From positions 26,057 through 90,056 of the forward strand of contig NZ_SDKM01000023.1 of the NCBI RefSeq assembly GCF_004519545.1: a stretch of DNA of 64,000 nt, written 5' to 3'. Below are positions 8,020 through 15,829 of this stretch, piece after piece. The first letter of the stretch is position 1; each line of letters begins with the position of its first letter. This stretch comes from Nocardioides guangzhouensis. Its GTDB lineage: Bacteria; Actinomycetota; Actinomycetes; Propionibacteriales; Nocardioidaceae. The notes beneath the pieces were generated by a model. That model did no database searches. It saw only the letters and a program-made list of their open reading frames with translations, and was not told where the DNA came from. The position numbers were made by a program, and so were the translations under genes.

Positions 8020-9279
8020 GTGACCACGACCCGACCGCGAGATGCCGGCGGCGTGTCCGGCGGCCCTAGAACCGTCGAGCCACGGTGGGGCTGGCCCGCC
8101 CCGTGGCCTCTCGCGCCCCCTCCTCCGCCACGCTCCGGGGACCCCCGCCTCGCTGCGCCCCGGGGCACGCCCGCCGGGCTCGGGCTCGGCGGGTTGTCGC
8201 GGCTGTATCGCGAGTCCGCGCAAAGTCCCTGGCGCGACGCCCTGGTGCGCGAGGACCTGGAGGACGGGTCGTTGGCCCGCCACGTGGCCGCAGGGGTTCG
8301 GGGCCTGTGCGCGAGCCCCGCCGTCTTCGCGCGTAGGCTCGGGAGCTCCGCGCGGTACCGCGAGCAGCTGTCCTGGTTGACCTCGACCGGCTGCAGTGCC
8401 GCCCAGGTCTACCGCGAGGTGGCAGCCGCCGACGTTCAGGCAGCGTGCGCGGTGCTGGGCCCGACATTCGAGGGCTCGCCGGAACCCGACGGACTCGTAT
8501 CCCTCGACGTGGCTCCGCCTTTCGTGGCCAGCACGCGGACCGCCGTCGCCGCAGCGCATCGTCTGCACCACCGGATCGACCGGCCAAACTTCATCGTCGG
8601 GATCCGGGCGACTGCGCAAGGCGTGCCGGCGATTCAGGCGCTGGTCACCGCGGGCCGAAGCGTCAACGCCACGTCGATCTGCTCTCTGCGGCGCTACCGA
8701 ACAGTCCTCGAGGCGTACGTCGCCGGGATGGAGGCATTCGTCGCTCGTGGCGGCAACCCGGCGAACGTCTACGGCGTGGCCACGTTCGCCGTGGCACTCG
8801 TGGACACATCGGTGGACAGCCGGCTCGCCGTTTCGACGGACAGTCGCGCAGCGGGGCTGCTCGGCGCCGCTGGTGTCGCTCAAGCGACCCTCGCTCACCG
8901 ACTGTTCACCGACTGCTTCTCCACCTCCCGGTGGCGGCGCCTCGCCGACCTCGGCGCACGACCTCAGCGCCTGGCCTTCTCAACCGCCGGGACCGACGTC
9001 ACCTCGCCGCAAGTGCGCAGGTATGTCCGGGAGCTGGTCCTGCCCAACACCGTGCATGCACTGTCGAAGGCCGGAATTGCGGCCCTCGACGGGAACCCAG
9101 CCCCGGTCAGCACCCTACCCGCGAAGACGCAGCGCGCCGACGCCGTCCTGGCGGATCTCGCCCACCTGGGAATCGACCTGGACGTCATCGGCTTGGCGCT
9201 CGAGGACAAAGCCGCCGCACAGGTACAAGGCTCGTTCGCCCGCGCGCTGGCTCGGATCGGGAGCAGCGAGCCCCGATGA
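8020..9279 (+). CDS. Transaldolase-like protein without the Schiff-base lysine
   Basis: About 419 residues from a GTG at 8020 (GGAAGGGG upstream); a start farther upstream at 7891 is also open. After a Pro-rich N-terminal 60, the protein follows the intact transaldolase at 38939-40042 along its length: SRLYRESAQSPW, DGLVSLDVAP, NATSICSLRRYRTVLEAYVAGME. At the catalytic segment the true enzyme has LLVKIPAT (Lys138), but this one has FIVGIRAT, with Gly at codon 194. It should not form the Schiff base. It is co-translated with the membrane gene downstream (ATGA overlap). A regulatory or binding role is possible; decay is the alternative. Confidence 0.7.
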   Translation: MTTTRPRDAGGVSGGPRTVEPRWGWPAPWPLAPPPPPRSGDPRLAAPRGTPAGLGLGGLSRLYRESAQSPWRDALVREDLEDGSLARHVAAGVRGLCASPAVFARRLGSSARYREQLSWLTSTGCSAAQVYREVAAADVQAACAVLGPTFEGSPEPDGLVSLDVAPPFVASTRTAVAAAHRLHHRIDRPNFIVGIRATAQGVPAIQALVTAGRSVNATSICSLRRYRTVLEAYVAGMEAFVARGGNPANVYGVATFAVALVDTSVDSRLAVSTDSRAAGLLGAAGVAQATLAHRLFTDCFSTSRWRRLADLGARPQRLAFSTAGTDVTSPQVRRYVRELVLPNTVHALSKAGIAALDGNPAPVSTLPAKTQRADAVLADLAHLGIDLDVIGLALEDKAAAQVQGSFARALARIGSSEPR

Positions 9280-9986
9280 TGACGGCGTACCGAGCCCTAT
9301 GGTGGGTCTGCTCCGCCGCACTCGTCCTGATCGGAGCCGGCGCTGCGCTGACCCTCGCCCCGGCGGCCTTCGTGTTCCTGTTCCTGGCGTTCGCCACCGT
9401 CGGCGGCGTGGTGCGGCTCTGCCTGATCCCTGACCCAGACGCACGTTCGCTTCGCGAGCAGGCACGCCTCATCGGCAGTGGTGCGCTGATCGCAGGTGCA
9501 ACGGCCTGCGCGTTCGTCGGGTACGCAGCGCTGCTGGGAACCGGAGTGTTCCTGCTCGCCCTCCCCGTCCTGGGAACCTCGCCCTACGTCGTGGCCATCT
9601 GCGGCCGATGGCTGAGAGCGTGGCCCCCACCGCCGTCTGCCCCAATGGGCCCGGTGATGCGCTCCCTCGCCTACGCCAGTCCGGAGTACCTGGGACCGCC
9701 GCCCCTGAGGGAGTTCGGCGACCTCACCGTCGAGGAACTGTGCCACGCCTGGCGGACCAGCTACATCGAGCTGCAGCGGCAGACGAGACCAGCCCGCGTC
9801 CTTGCCCTCGTCATGCAACGGCAGCGGTATCTCGACGAACTCGAGCAACGCAACGCGCGCGGTTTCACGCAGTGGCTGGCCTCGGGCGCGCGACCGCCCG
9901 GCAACCCGCTGCCCTACATCGCGGGCGAACGCCTGGGCCATCCGACGATCGACTGGGACGAGCTCACCCGTGGCCAGGACTGCTGA
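9276..9986 (+). CDS. Four-helix membrane protein with cytoplasmic tail
   Basis: 236 residues starting in the ATGA that ends the transaldolase-like gene. Two hydrophobic hairpins fill residues 5-48 and about 65-115. A soluble 115-residue tail contains an Arg/Gln-rich helix (RQTRPARVLALVMQRQRYLD). No family is recognised. The tight coupling suggests the two proteins act together, for example a membrane partner for the catalytically dead transaldolase fold. Confidence 0.65.
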   Translation: MMTAYRALWWVCSAALVLIGAGAALTLAPAAFVFLFLAFATVGGVVRLCLIPDPDARSLREQARLIGSGALIAGATACAFVGYAALLGTGVFLLALPVLGTSPYVVAICGRWLRAWPPPPSAPMGPVMRSLAYASPEYLGPPPLREFGDLTVEELCHAWRTSYIELQRQTRPARVLALVMQRQRYLDELEQRNARGFTQWLASGARPPGNPLPYIAGERLGHPTIDWDELTRGQDC

Positions 9987-10009
9987 CCACGAGCATGCTG
10001 CTGCCGCAC

Positions 10010-10435
10010 CTAGCCGAGGGTGAGCCACAGGCCGGCGATGCCGGGCAGGATGCCCAGGAGCAGCCACGGCGAAAGCAGCTTGCGGCCGCGGATCACGAGA
10101 GCGGCGGCCACCGCCATGACACCGAAGGCAGCGGCGATCACATTCAGCCCGATCTGGGAGTCGAGCCGGTCCTCGGGAACGAACATGGCCGCCAGGACCA
10201 GCCCGACGGACATGTGCAGGATCGTGGTGACCGCAAGGCTGGAGGCCACCCAGCGCTGCACCCGGGTCAGGCTCCGTTCCGCCGCGACAGCGCTGTCCAC
10301 GAGACGCGGCGCGGCCGGGTCGATCAGGTGCTTGCGCCGCTTGGGCCGCGACCCGGGTTCCGGCTGCGACGCGTAAGCGGGCAGGCCCGGGGCTGCGTTG
10401 GGTGTGGGGCGGGCTTCGTCGGAGGAGGTGTTCAT
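10010..10435 (-). CDS. Small membrane protein, four predicted helices
   Basis: 141 residues: a disordered N-terminal 55 with basic KRRK, then four hydrophobic segments (near 63-85, 95-112, 114-122 and 125-141). The ATG at 10435 follows TGGAG. It is the last gene of a minus-strand run of small membrane proteins (11344 to 10010) below the TetR gene. No family is recognised. Confidence 0.6.
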   Translation of the reverse strand: MNTSSDEARPTPNAAPGLPAYASQPEPGSRPKRRKHLIDPAAPRLVDSAVAAERSLTRVQRWVASSLAVTTILHMSVGLVLAAMFVPEDRLDSQIGLNVIAAAFGVMAVAAALVIRGRKLLSPWLLLGILPGIAGLWLTLG

Positions 10436-10447
10436 CAGGACTCCATT

Positions 10448-10795
10448 TCAGGCCAATGCAGTCATCGGGGGCGGGACCGCGGGTCGGCGCGCAGCGCACC
10501 GGACCACTTGCGTGTAAGGACTCGCTGGCTGCACCGGAACGCGAGCTGACCGAGGGTCACGCCGCACGGTCGGTCCTGGCGCGCCCGCGGCAGGCACCAC
10601 GCGAGGGCTCCGGGCGTGGACTGCCTCACGCGGTCGGCGCTTTCGCTGCCCAATCGGCAGGCGGCGGAGGACGCGTGGACGGGCGCCGAGGCTCGTGCGC
10701 ATCATCGCGCCGACGCTCAGCACCGTGGCAGTCATGACGCTTGCCGCCAGGGCTCCGAGAGCGAGCAGCCCGGACATGCCGTCAACGTCGGTCAT
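10448..10795 (-). CDS. Small single-helix membrane protein, KAADL-like family
   Basis: 115 residues with one N-terminal helix (about 8-32, ending VLSVGAMMRTSLG) and a long Arg/Pro-rich tail. GAAGGAGG precedes the ATG at 10795. The start overlaps the stop of the previous gene by ATGA, so the two are translationally coupled. It is a divergent relative of the 2651-2920 and 49928-50140 proteins. Function unknown. Confidence 0.6.
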   Translation of the reverse strand: MTDVDGMSGLLALGALAASVMTATVLSVGAMMRTSLGARPRVLRRLPIGQRKRRPREAVHARSPRVVPAAGAPGPTVRRDPRSARVPVQPASPYTQVVRCAARRPAVPPPMTALA

Positions 10796-11091
10796 CGGGA
10801 CACGCCTCCTTCGGGCTGGGGCGCGTGGTCGTGGGTCGGGCCCGGCGGACTCTCAGTTGCCGCGCCCGGGGGAGGCGTTCCCTGCCTGGGCTCACCCAGG
10901 GGCTGCGGCGGCGCACCCCAAGCAGCCGGCCAGGTGGCCCGCGCGATGCGCCGCCAACTTGGGGCAACGCCTCGGGCCGCGCGGCCGTCGCCTGGGCTTG
11001 GGCCCAAGGCCTCGCGGATCCCGACGACCAGGACGCCGGCGGTGAGGGCGGTGGTCACCAGGAGCAGGATCAGGGCTTGCAGATCGGACAT
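10792..11091 (-). CDS. Small single-helix membrane protein, KAADL-like family
   Basis: 99 residues, MSDLQALILLLVTTALTAGV followed by LVVGIREAL, then a Pro/Gly-rich tail. GGGAGGAG precedes the ATG at 11091. The MSDL start and the helix ending in VVG match the 2651-2920 protein. It lies between two other members of the family and overlaps both. Confidence 0.6.
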   Translation of the reverse strand: MSDLQALILLLVTTALTAGVLVVGIREALGPSPGDGRAARGVAPSWRRIARATWPAAWGAPPQPLGEPRQGTPPPGAATESPPGPTHDHAPQPEGGVSR

Positions 11092-11344
11092 GATGGGGAA
11101 CTCCTCCCAGCTCAAGCAGCGTGCTGTCGGTGTCGGTGACGGTGGTCCTCGGGACGCTCGTCGGGGGCCGCGGGCCGCTCGTCGCGGGCCGCTCGTCGCG
11201 GCTGGTGGGCGCCGGCGCCGCGGCGGACTTGCGTGTGCGGCTGGGCAGCAGGTCGGCGGCCTTGAGGGTGCCGAAGGCCAGGACCGTCACGGTCATGACA
11301 GCCGTGGCGATCAGCCAGATGATCTGGTAGTCGAACTCGGTCAT
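10892..11344 (-). CDS. Small single-helix membrane protein (KAADL family) with run-on tail
   Basis: Starts MTEFDYQIIWLIATAVMTVT and exits the helix with FGTLKAADLLPS, closely matching the 2651-2920 protein. AAAGGAG lies upstream of the ATG at 11344; an ATG at 11368 is also open but has no ribosome site. The frame runs on to 10892, overlapping the next gene by 200 nt with an Arg-rich tail. A stop exists in the neighbouring frame at 11112, so a frameshift near the C-terminus probably extended it; the natural end may be close to 11112. Confidence 0.55.
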   Translation of the reverse strand: MTEFDYQIIWLIATAVMTVTVLAFGTLKAADLLPSRTRKSAAAPAPTSRDERPATSGPRPPTSVPRTTVTDTDSTLLELGGVPHHVRSASPDPAPGDHRPHRRRPGRRDPRGLGPKPRRRPRGPRRCPKLAAHRAGHLAGCLGCAAAAPG

Positions 11345-11423
11345 CGGGAAATGAACTCCTTTCGCCATCAGTTACAAAACAAGCGGCGTAGCGTATTCTA
11401 TTCCTGAGACTCGAGGAGGCACC
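11345..11423. promoter_or_regulatory. Divergent promoter with CGTAGCGT box between TetR and small membrane gene
   Basis: The core CGTAGCGT is at 11386-11393 in the context GTTAC-N11-CGTAGCGTATTCTATTCC. Read toward the TetR gene it offers TTACAA (11372-11377) and TATTCT (11394-11399) with 16-bp spacing. The same core stands twice upstream of the paralogous gene at 2920. This is where an autoregulatory TetR protein would bind. Confidence 0.55.
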
Positions 11424-12077
11424 GTGCCGAAGACCAGGCAGGCGAAGCAGGAGACCGAACTCCCCGGGCCGGGGGAGACCGGGCAGGGCGAGAAGCCGCG
11501 GCCCGGGCGACCGCGTCAGGCCGACCTCGACCAGCGTCTCGAGAGCGCGGTGCTCGCGCTCCTGCACGACGGCGGGCCTTCCGTCGTGACCGTGGAGGCC
11601 GTGGCCAACAAGGCCGGGGTCGCCAAGACCTCCATCTACCGCAGGTACGCCAACCGTCGGGAGCTGCTCACCGCCGCGCTGCACAACGCGATCGGAGCCC
11701 CGCAGCTCCCGGCGGAGGGGACGGTCCGGGACAAGGTCCGGTTCTCGCTGCGGCAGGCGTGGCGGCAGATGGCCGACGTCCTCGGGCCCGGCGGGCTGGC
11801 GGCCATCGTCGGTGACTCCGACCCGGAGTTCACCGAGTTGTTCCGCGCCGCGCTGCGTCCCTACGACGAGATGCTGGTGGCCCGGATCCGTGAGGACGTG
11901 GCCGCGGGGCTGCTGCGCCCGGACGTGGACCCGGACGGACTGGTGAGCCTGCTGCTGGGCGCCTACCTGGGCGAGCTGGTCCGCCACGGCCGCGTCGATG
12001 ACGACTGGCTGGATCGGAGCCTGGAGATGATCTGGGCCGCGCTAGTACCACCCCGCACCCGGCGGCGAACCTCCTAG
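11424..12077 (+). CDS. TetR/AcrR-family transcriptional regulator
   Basis: 217 residues. A charged 30-residue leader is followed by a standard TetR helix-turn-helix (about 48-90: TVEAVANKAGVAKTSIYRRY, then ANRRELLTAAL). The remaining helices form a ligand and dimer domain. GTG start at 11424 with GAGGAGG upstream. It is divergent from a run of small membrane-protein genes. The shared CGTAGCGT box argues that it represses itself, that run, and the separate gene at 2920. Ligand unknown. Confidence 0.88.
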   Translation: MPKTRQAKQETELPGPGETGQGEKPRPGRPRQADLDQRLESAVLALLHDGGPSVVTVEAVANKAGVAKTSIYRRYANRRELLTAALHNAIGAPQLPAEGTVRDKVRFSLRQAWRQMADVLGPGGLAAIVGDSDPEFTELFRAALRPYDEMLVARIREDVAAGLLRPDVDPDGLVSLLLGAYLGELVRHGRVDDDWLDRSLEMIWAALVPPRTRRRTS

Positions 12078-12123
12078 CCCGGCGCCGTCCGGGGCCGGAC
12101 TAGAACCCCGGGGTCGGCCGGGT

Positions 12124-12747
12124 GTGGAACCCGCCGCGGTGGTCACCGGGACCGGAGTGGCCCGCACCCGGACCACGCCCCATCGCCCCGCCTTCCATGC
12201 TCGGGTCGGCCCCGCGGGCTGGATCGCGGTTGCGCTGTGCGGGCTGGGCCTCGCACTACTGACCGGGGGTGGCGGCAGTTCCTTCTCACTCGGAGCCCTG
12301 GTGACCCTGTGCGGTGCAGCGTGCTTTGCCGGCCACATCGCCGGGCTCAGCGAGTGGGCGACATCGGCGAACGCCTACGGATTGACTGCCTGGTCGGTGG
12401 GGGTGGCAGCGACCGTCTCTGGTGCCGTGTCGGTGCTGACCGGTCAAGTGGGTGTCCCCGTCACCGCTTCGGCCTGGCAGGCGCTTCTGTACGTTGCGCT
12501 CGCGGCCACGTGCCTGGGATTCGCCGTCTAGGCCTAGGCCCAAAGCGCTCTCTCCGCTACCACCGCGGCGGTCGTGATGACGATGGAGCCGGTGTTCGCC
12601 GCTGTGATCGCCGTCGTCCTTGGCGGCGAGCAACTCTCGGTGGCTGCCTGGCTCGGCGGGTTCCTCGTTGTTTCGTCCATGTTCGTCGCCGAACTCGGGC
12701 CCCGCGAATGCTGCGATGCGGTCGCTCCGCGAATCGAATGCTGCTGA
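12124..12747 (+). pseudogene. EamA/DMT-family transporter pseudogene
   Basis: The frame carries several hydrophobic helices and the EamA second-repeat pattern: ALVTLCGAACFAGHI, then AQSALSATTAAVVMTMEPVF, then AWLGGFLVVSSMFV. Two TAG codons interrupt it at 12529 and 12535, exactly where the family reads through. The first repeat is missing. This was a drug/metabolite exporter, perhaps once controlled by the TetR gene upstream. Confidence 0.75.
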
Positions 12748-13180
12748 TGGGCCCAACCGGAATGACCGAGCAGACGACGGCCGTCCGTTCACCCCCGGCC
12801 GGCCACTCCCGGGTCGCAACCTATTGGCCACATATGTCGCTAGGAACTCCAAGACGGGCCGAGCCGACGCCGTAGCATGGGGAGGACAAGTCGTCGTCGA
12901 CGGCGGCGATCAGCCCAGCAGCGTTGCTGGTGGATTCGTCGAAACTCCTCCGAGGAGTGGGGACCTTCCGCCGCAATGACAAGGCATGGGGTTCGAATCA
13001 CTCGATCGCCAGCTCGATCGCCAGGGCGTCGTGTCGCGGATATTCCCCAAGTATTGGGTCAGAACGCCGCTTGCGACGCCCAACCCGAGCAAACCTTGGA
13101 GCTACCGATTCGACGTTCGTGCAGGTCAGAGCGGCAATGAGTACACGTCCACAAACACCATGAGCGCAACGTAGGAGATC
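12748..13180. other. Stretch without a recognisable gene
   Basis: No frame here has both a ribosome site and a plausible protein. It separates the EamA pseudogene from a tRNA 3' fragment and was probably brought in or scrambled by integration events. Confidence 0.45.
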
Positions 13181-13216
13181 AAGGGGTCGCAGGTTCAAAT
13201 CCTGCCCCAGCTACCA
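13181..13216 (+). tRNA. tRNA 3'-end fragment, likely attachment-site remnant
   Basis: Positions 13189-13205 fold as a T-arm (GCAGG, TTCAAAT, CCTGC). They are followed by a seven-base acceptor strand CCCAGCT, discriminator A and CCA (13214-13216). No matching anticodon or D-arm exists upstream, so this is only the 3' part, as left by integration of an element at a tRNA gene. The amino-acid identity cannot be read. Confidence 0.6.
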
Positions 13217-13223
13217 ATGTGCG

Positions 13224-13260
13224 ATGTCCCGCGACACCGTTGACAGGTGTCTCGGGACAT
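13224..13260. terminator. Strong hairpin after the tRNA fragment
   Basis: Arms 13224-13238 and 13246-13260 (ATGTCCCGCGACACC / GGTGTCTCGGGACAT) pair at 14 of 15 positions with a 7-nt loop. It may be the original tRNA terminator or the end of the adjacent IS481 remnant; the absence of a T-tract favours neither. Confidence 0.5.
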
Positions 13261-13279
13261 CGTTGGACATCGTTGCTTT

Positions 13280-13537
13280 TCAGGCCGGTTTGGGGCCGGG
13301 GCCTGGGGGGCGGTCGAGGGGCTGGTAGTCCTTGGCCGGGTCCAGGGTGAGGTCGCGGAGGAGCTGGCTGGTTTCGGCGTCGATGGCCCACTCCTTCTGG
13401 GTCTGGTGGAACCTCTCCACCTTTTCCGCAGGTCTGCGGGTGTCGGGGCCGGGAGTGGTCCAGCTTGACGCCGAGCAGGTCGAGCTCGAGTGCGACGCGG
13501 CCGCCCCGGCGGGCTTGCCGGTGAAGTCCAGAACCAC
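13280..13537 (-). pseudogene. IS481-family transposase remnant
   Basis: Two frames together give the IS481 DDE-domain end. One reads LDLLGVKLDHSRPRHPQTCGK; a single-base shift then leads into KVERFHQTQKEWAI. Only about the last third remains. No inverted repeats could be paired. It is one of three dead transposase genes in the window. Confidence 0.75.
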
Positions 13538-13661
13538 GCGCCGAATGCCCAGCCCGGCGAGGCAGCTAGCCCGGCGAGCGCGATCATGTCAGAAGCGAAT
13601 GCTCGACCAGCGAGGTCAGGCACTGGCTCCGGGCTCGGTTCGAGGAGACCTTCGTGACGGC

Positions 13662-14915
13662 TCAGCCGGCGCAGATGGTCTGGAAGGCGGTGACGAGGAG
13701 GTCGATGTCGTCCTCGGAGGCGACCAGAGGCGGGGCCAGACGGACGGTCTGGCCGTGCGCATCCTTGGCGAGGATGCCGTGGTCGAGAAGCTGCTCGCAG
13801 ACGTGCCGGCCGGTGCTCAGCTCAGGGCTGACGTCGACGCCCGCCCACAGCCCACGGGCCCTCACCGCGTCGACGCCCTGGCCGACGAGCGATCCGAGGC
13901 CGGCGGCCAGCCGGTCACCGAGGGTTTCGGCGCGCTCCTGGAACTCACCCGTGTGCAGTATCGCGATCACTTCGCGGCCGATCGCAGCGGCCAGAGGGTT
14001 GCCGCCGAAGGTCGAGCCATGGGAGCCGGGGGTGATCACTTCGAGCACGTCGCTGTCCGCCGTGATCGCCGAGACCGGGTAGAGGCCGCCGCCGAGAGCC
14101 TTGCCCAGGACGTAGACGTCGGGCACGACGTCCTCGTGGTCGCAGGCGAAGGTCCGCCCGGTCCGGGCGAGGCCGGACTGGATCTCGTCGGCCATCATCA
14201 GGACGTCGACGGAGTTGCACAGCGTGCGTACCTGCTGGAGGTAGCCGTCCGGCGGGATGATCACGCCGGCTTCGCCCTGGATGGGTTCGAGCAGCACGGC
14301 GACCGTGGTCTCGTCGATGGCGGCCTCGAGGGCGGCGAGGTCGCCGTACGGAACGACTCGGAAGCCCGGGGTGTATGGCGCGTAGTGGGCGGTTGCGGTT
14401 GGGTCGGTGGAAAACGACACGATGGTTGTGGTCCGGCCGTGGAAGTTGCCCTCCATCGCCACGATCGTCGCCTGGTTCTCCGCGACGCCCTTGACGAGGT
14501 AGCCCCACTTGCGAGCCAGCTTGATCGCGGTCTCGACGGCCTCGGCGCCCGAGTTCATCGGCAGGACCATCTCCTTGCCGGTCAGCCGTGCGAGGTCCCG
14601 GGCGAACGGGCCGAGCTGGTCGTCATAGAAGGCCCGCGAGGTCAGCGTGAGCCGACCCAGTTGCTCCTGCGCCCGCGCGACGAGGCGCGGGTGCGCGTGG
14701 CCGAAGTTCAGTGCGCTGTAGCCGGCCAGGCAGTCGAGGTAGCGACGCCCCTCGACGTCGGTCACCCAGGCGCCCTCTCCGGCGGACAGCACCACGCGGA
14801 GCGGGTGGTAGTTGTGGGCGGCGTACGCCTCGTTGAGCTCGATGTGTGCCTCGGTGTCGCTGAGCGGCAGGCTGCTCGTCTCCGGGGTGCCGGTGCTGCT
14901 CGTCATGCTCGGCAT
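13662..14915 (-). CDS. rocD: Ornithine aminotransferase
   Basis: 417 residues, class-III PLP aminotransferase. The usual motifs are present: LDCLAGYSALNFGH, then MNSGAEAVETAIKLARKWGY, the FHGRT motif, the PLP phosphate/Asp segment MMADEIQSGL, and VLGKALGGGLYPVSA with the Schiff-base lysine. These match RocD, which converts ornithine plus 2-oxoglutarate to glutamate semialdehyde and glutamate. Length fits. ATG at 14915; a second ATG three codons later is possible. It overlaps the hypothetical gene upstream by 13 nt, so the two share a transcript. Acetylornithine aminotransferase is the less likely alternative because no arg genes are nearby. Confidence 0.88.
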   Translation of the reverse strand: MPSMTSSTGTPETSSLPLSDTEAHIELNEAYAAHNYHPLRVVLSAGEGAWVTDVEGRRYLDCLAGYSALNFGHAHPRLVARAQEQLGRLTLTSRAFYDDQLGPFARDLARLTGKEMVLPMNSGAEAVETAIKLARKWGYLVKGVAENQATIVAMEGNFHGRTTTIVSFSTDPTATAHYAPYTPGFRVVPYGDLAALEAAIDETTVAVLLEPIQGEAGVIIPPDGYLQQVRTLCNSVDVLMMADEIQSGLARTGRTFACDHEDVVPDVYVLGKALGGGLYPVSAITADSDVLEVITPGSHGSTFGGNPLAAAIGREVIAILHTGEFQERAETLGDRLAAGLGSLVGQGVDAVRARGLWAGVDVSPELSTGRHVCEQLLDHGILAKDAHGQTVRLAPPLVASEDDIDLLVTAFQTICAG

Positions 14916-15514
14916 CGTCTCTCACCCCGATCGCCGCGATCCCCACTTTGTCCGACAATCTCAAGCCGCATATCCAGCGCAACCACCTCCCCGACGCAGC
15001 CGCCATGCTTGCTCGGGCGGCTGGCCGCCATGACGACGTCGGTGGCGAGGCTAAAGATCCGCTGCACACGGTCGGGGTCCTCCCAGCGGTGGCTCTCGAC
15101 GAACGTCATCCAGCGATCGGGACGAATCGTGGATGTCTCGGAGTATTCGAGCTCCGGCCACGTGACCGCCAGCTCCATGAGTTCCAGGAACGCATCTTGG
15201 TCATACTCGATCGCTACCAGCCTGTCGTGGTGCCGTTCTGTCGCGCCGTTGAAAGCACATGTAACGCGACACCCCGGGTGGCGGACCGCCACTAGGGTCG
15301 ATCCGCGGCTCGGCGGCCCGGACGGTGCCTGGTCGCCTGGGCGGTAGTCGTTCTGCGGTTCACTCATAAGGCTTGCCACGTCCCCTTGGTGACTGACCGC
15401 CAAGGCGAGCGGAACCGTTTCTGGAGTCGAGGTCCGACGTCCAGACGTCCGCCTCCCGGGCCAGGGACTGGAGCCCGGCGAGTGCCCGGCCGTGGCAGGT
15501 TTGCCGAGTGGCAT
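14903..15514 (-). CDS. Hypothetical protein upstream of rocD
   Basis: About 203 residues from an ATG at 15514 with GGAGAGG five bases upstream; an internal ATG at 15366 would give 154. The coherent part is residues 75-190, with VRHPGCRVTCAFNGATERHH, then VAIEYDQDAFLELMELAVTW and RIFSLATDVVMAASR. No family is recognised. It overlaps rocD, suggesting a role linked to ornithine or arginine use, perhaps regulatory. Confidence 0.5.
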   Translation of the reverse strand: MPLGKPATAGHSPGSSPWPGRRTSGRRTSTPETVPLALAVSHQGDVASLMSEPQNDYRPGDQAPSGPPSRGSTLVAVRHPGCRVTCAFNGATERHHDRLVAIEYDQDAFLELMELAVTWPELEYSETSTIRPDRWMTFVESHRWEDPDRVQRIFSLATDVVMAASRPSKHGGCVGEVVALDMRLEIVGQSGDRGDRGERRCRA

Positions 15515-15829
15515 GTTGGCCTCTCCTATCTCCGGCGCCGGCGAACCTCCTTCGCCCGGCTCTGGTGCGACCGTAGGAAGATCCGACATGGGAAACCATG
15601 GCGGTTGACGGCAGGTCTGTTGGCCGTTGTGTTGCCGGTCGCAAGCAAAGTGGCGATGCTTCGACTCAAGACGGTGGTGGCGCAGGGGAGTCATGTCCAT
15701 TGACCTGGTGTACGGCGAGTGATCCTGCGTCGTTGTGGTTAAAGCCGTGATGCCTCGCAGGGGCACTTCGGCTGGCACCTCCCTCGTCGTTGGTGGTGAC
15801 GGCCTTCTGAGCGGACGGACCAGGACACC
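15515..15829. other. No gene recognised
   Basis: Between the hypothetical gene upstream of rocD and the IS256 remnant. It probably contains the promoter of the rocD operon, but no convincing -35/-10 pair stands out. Confidence 0.35.

Noticed and set aside
13332..15347. 671-codon plus-strand frame
   Set aside because: Antisense to rocD and its upstream gene; the codon pattern of rocD leaves the opposite frame open.
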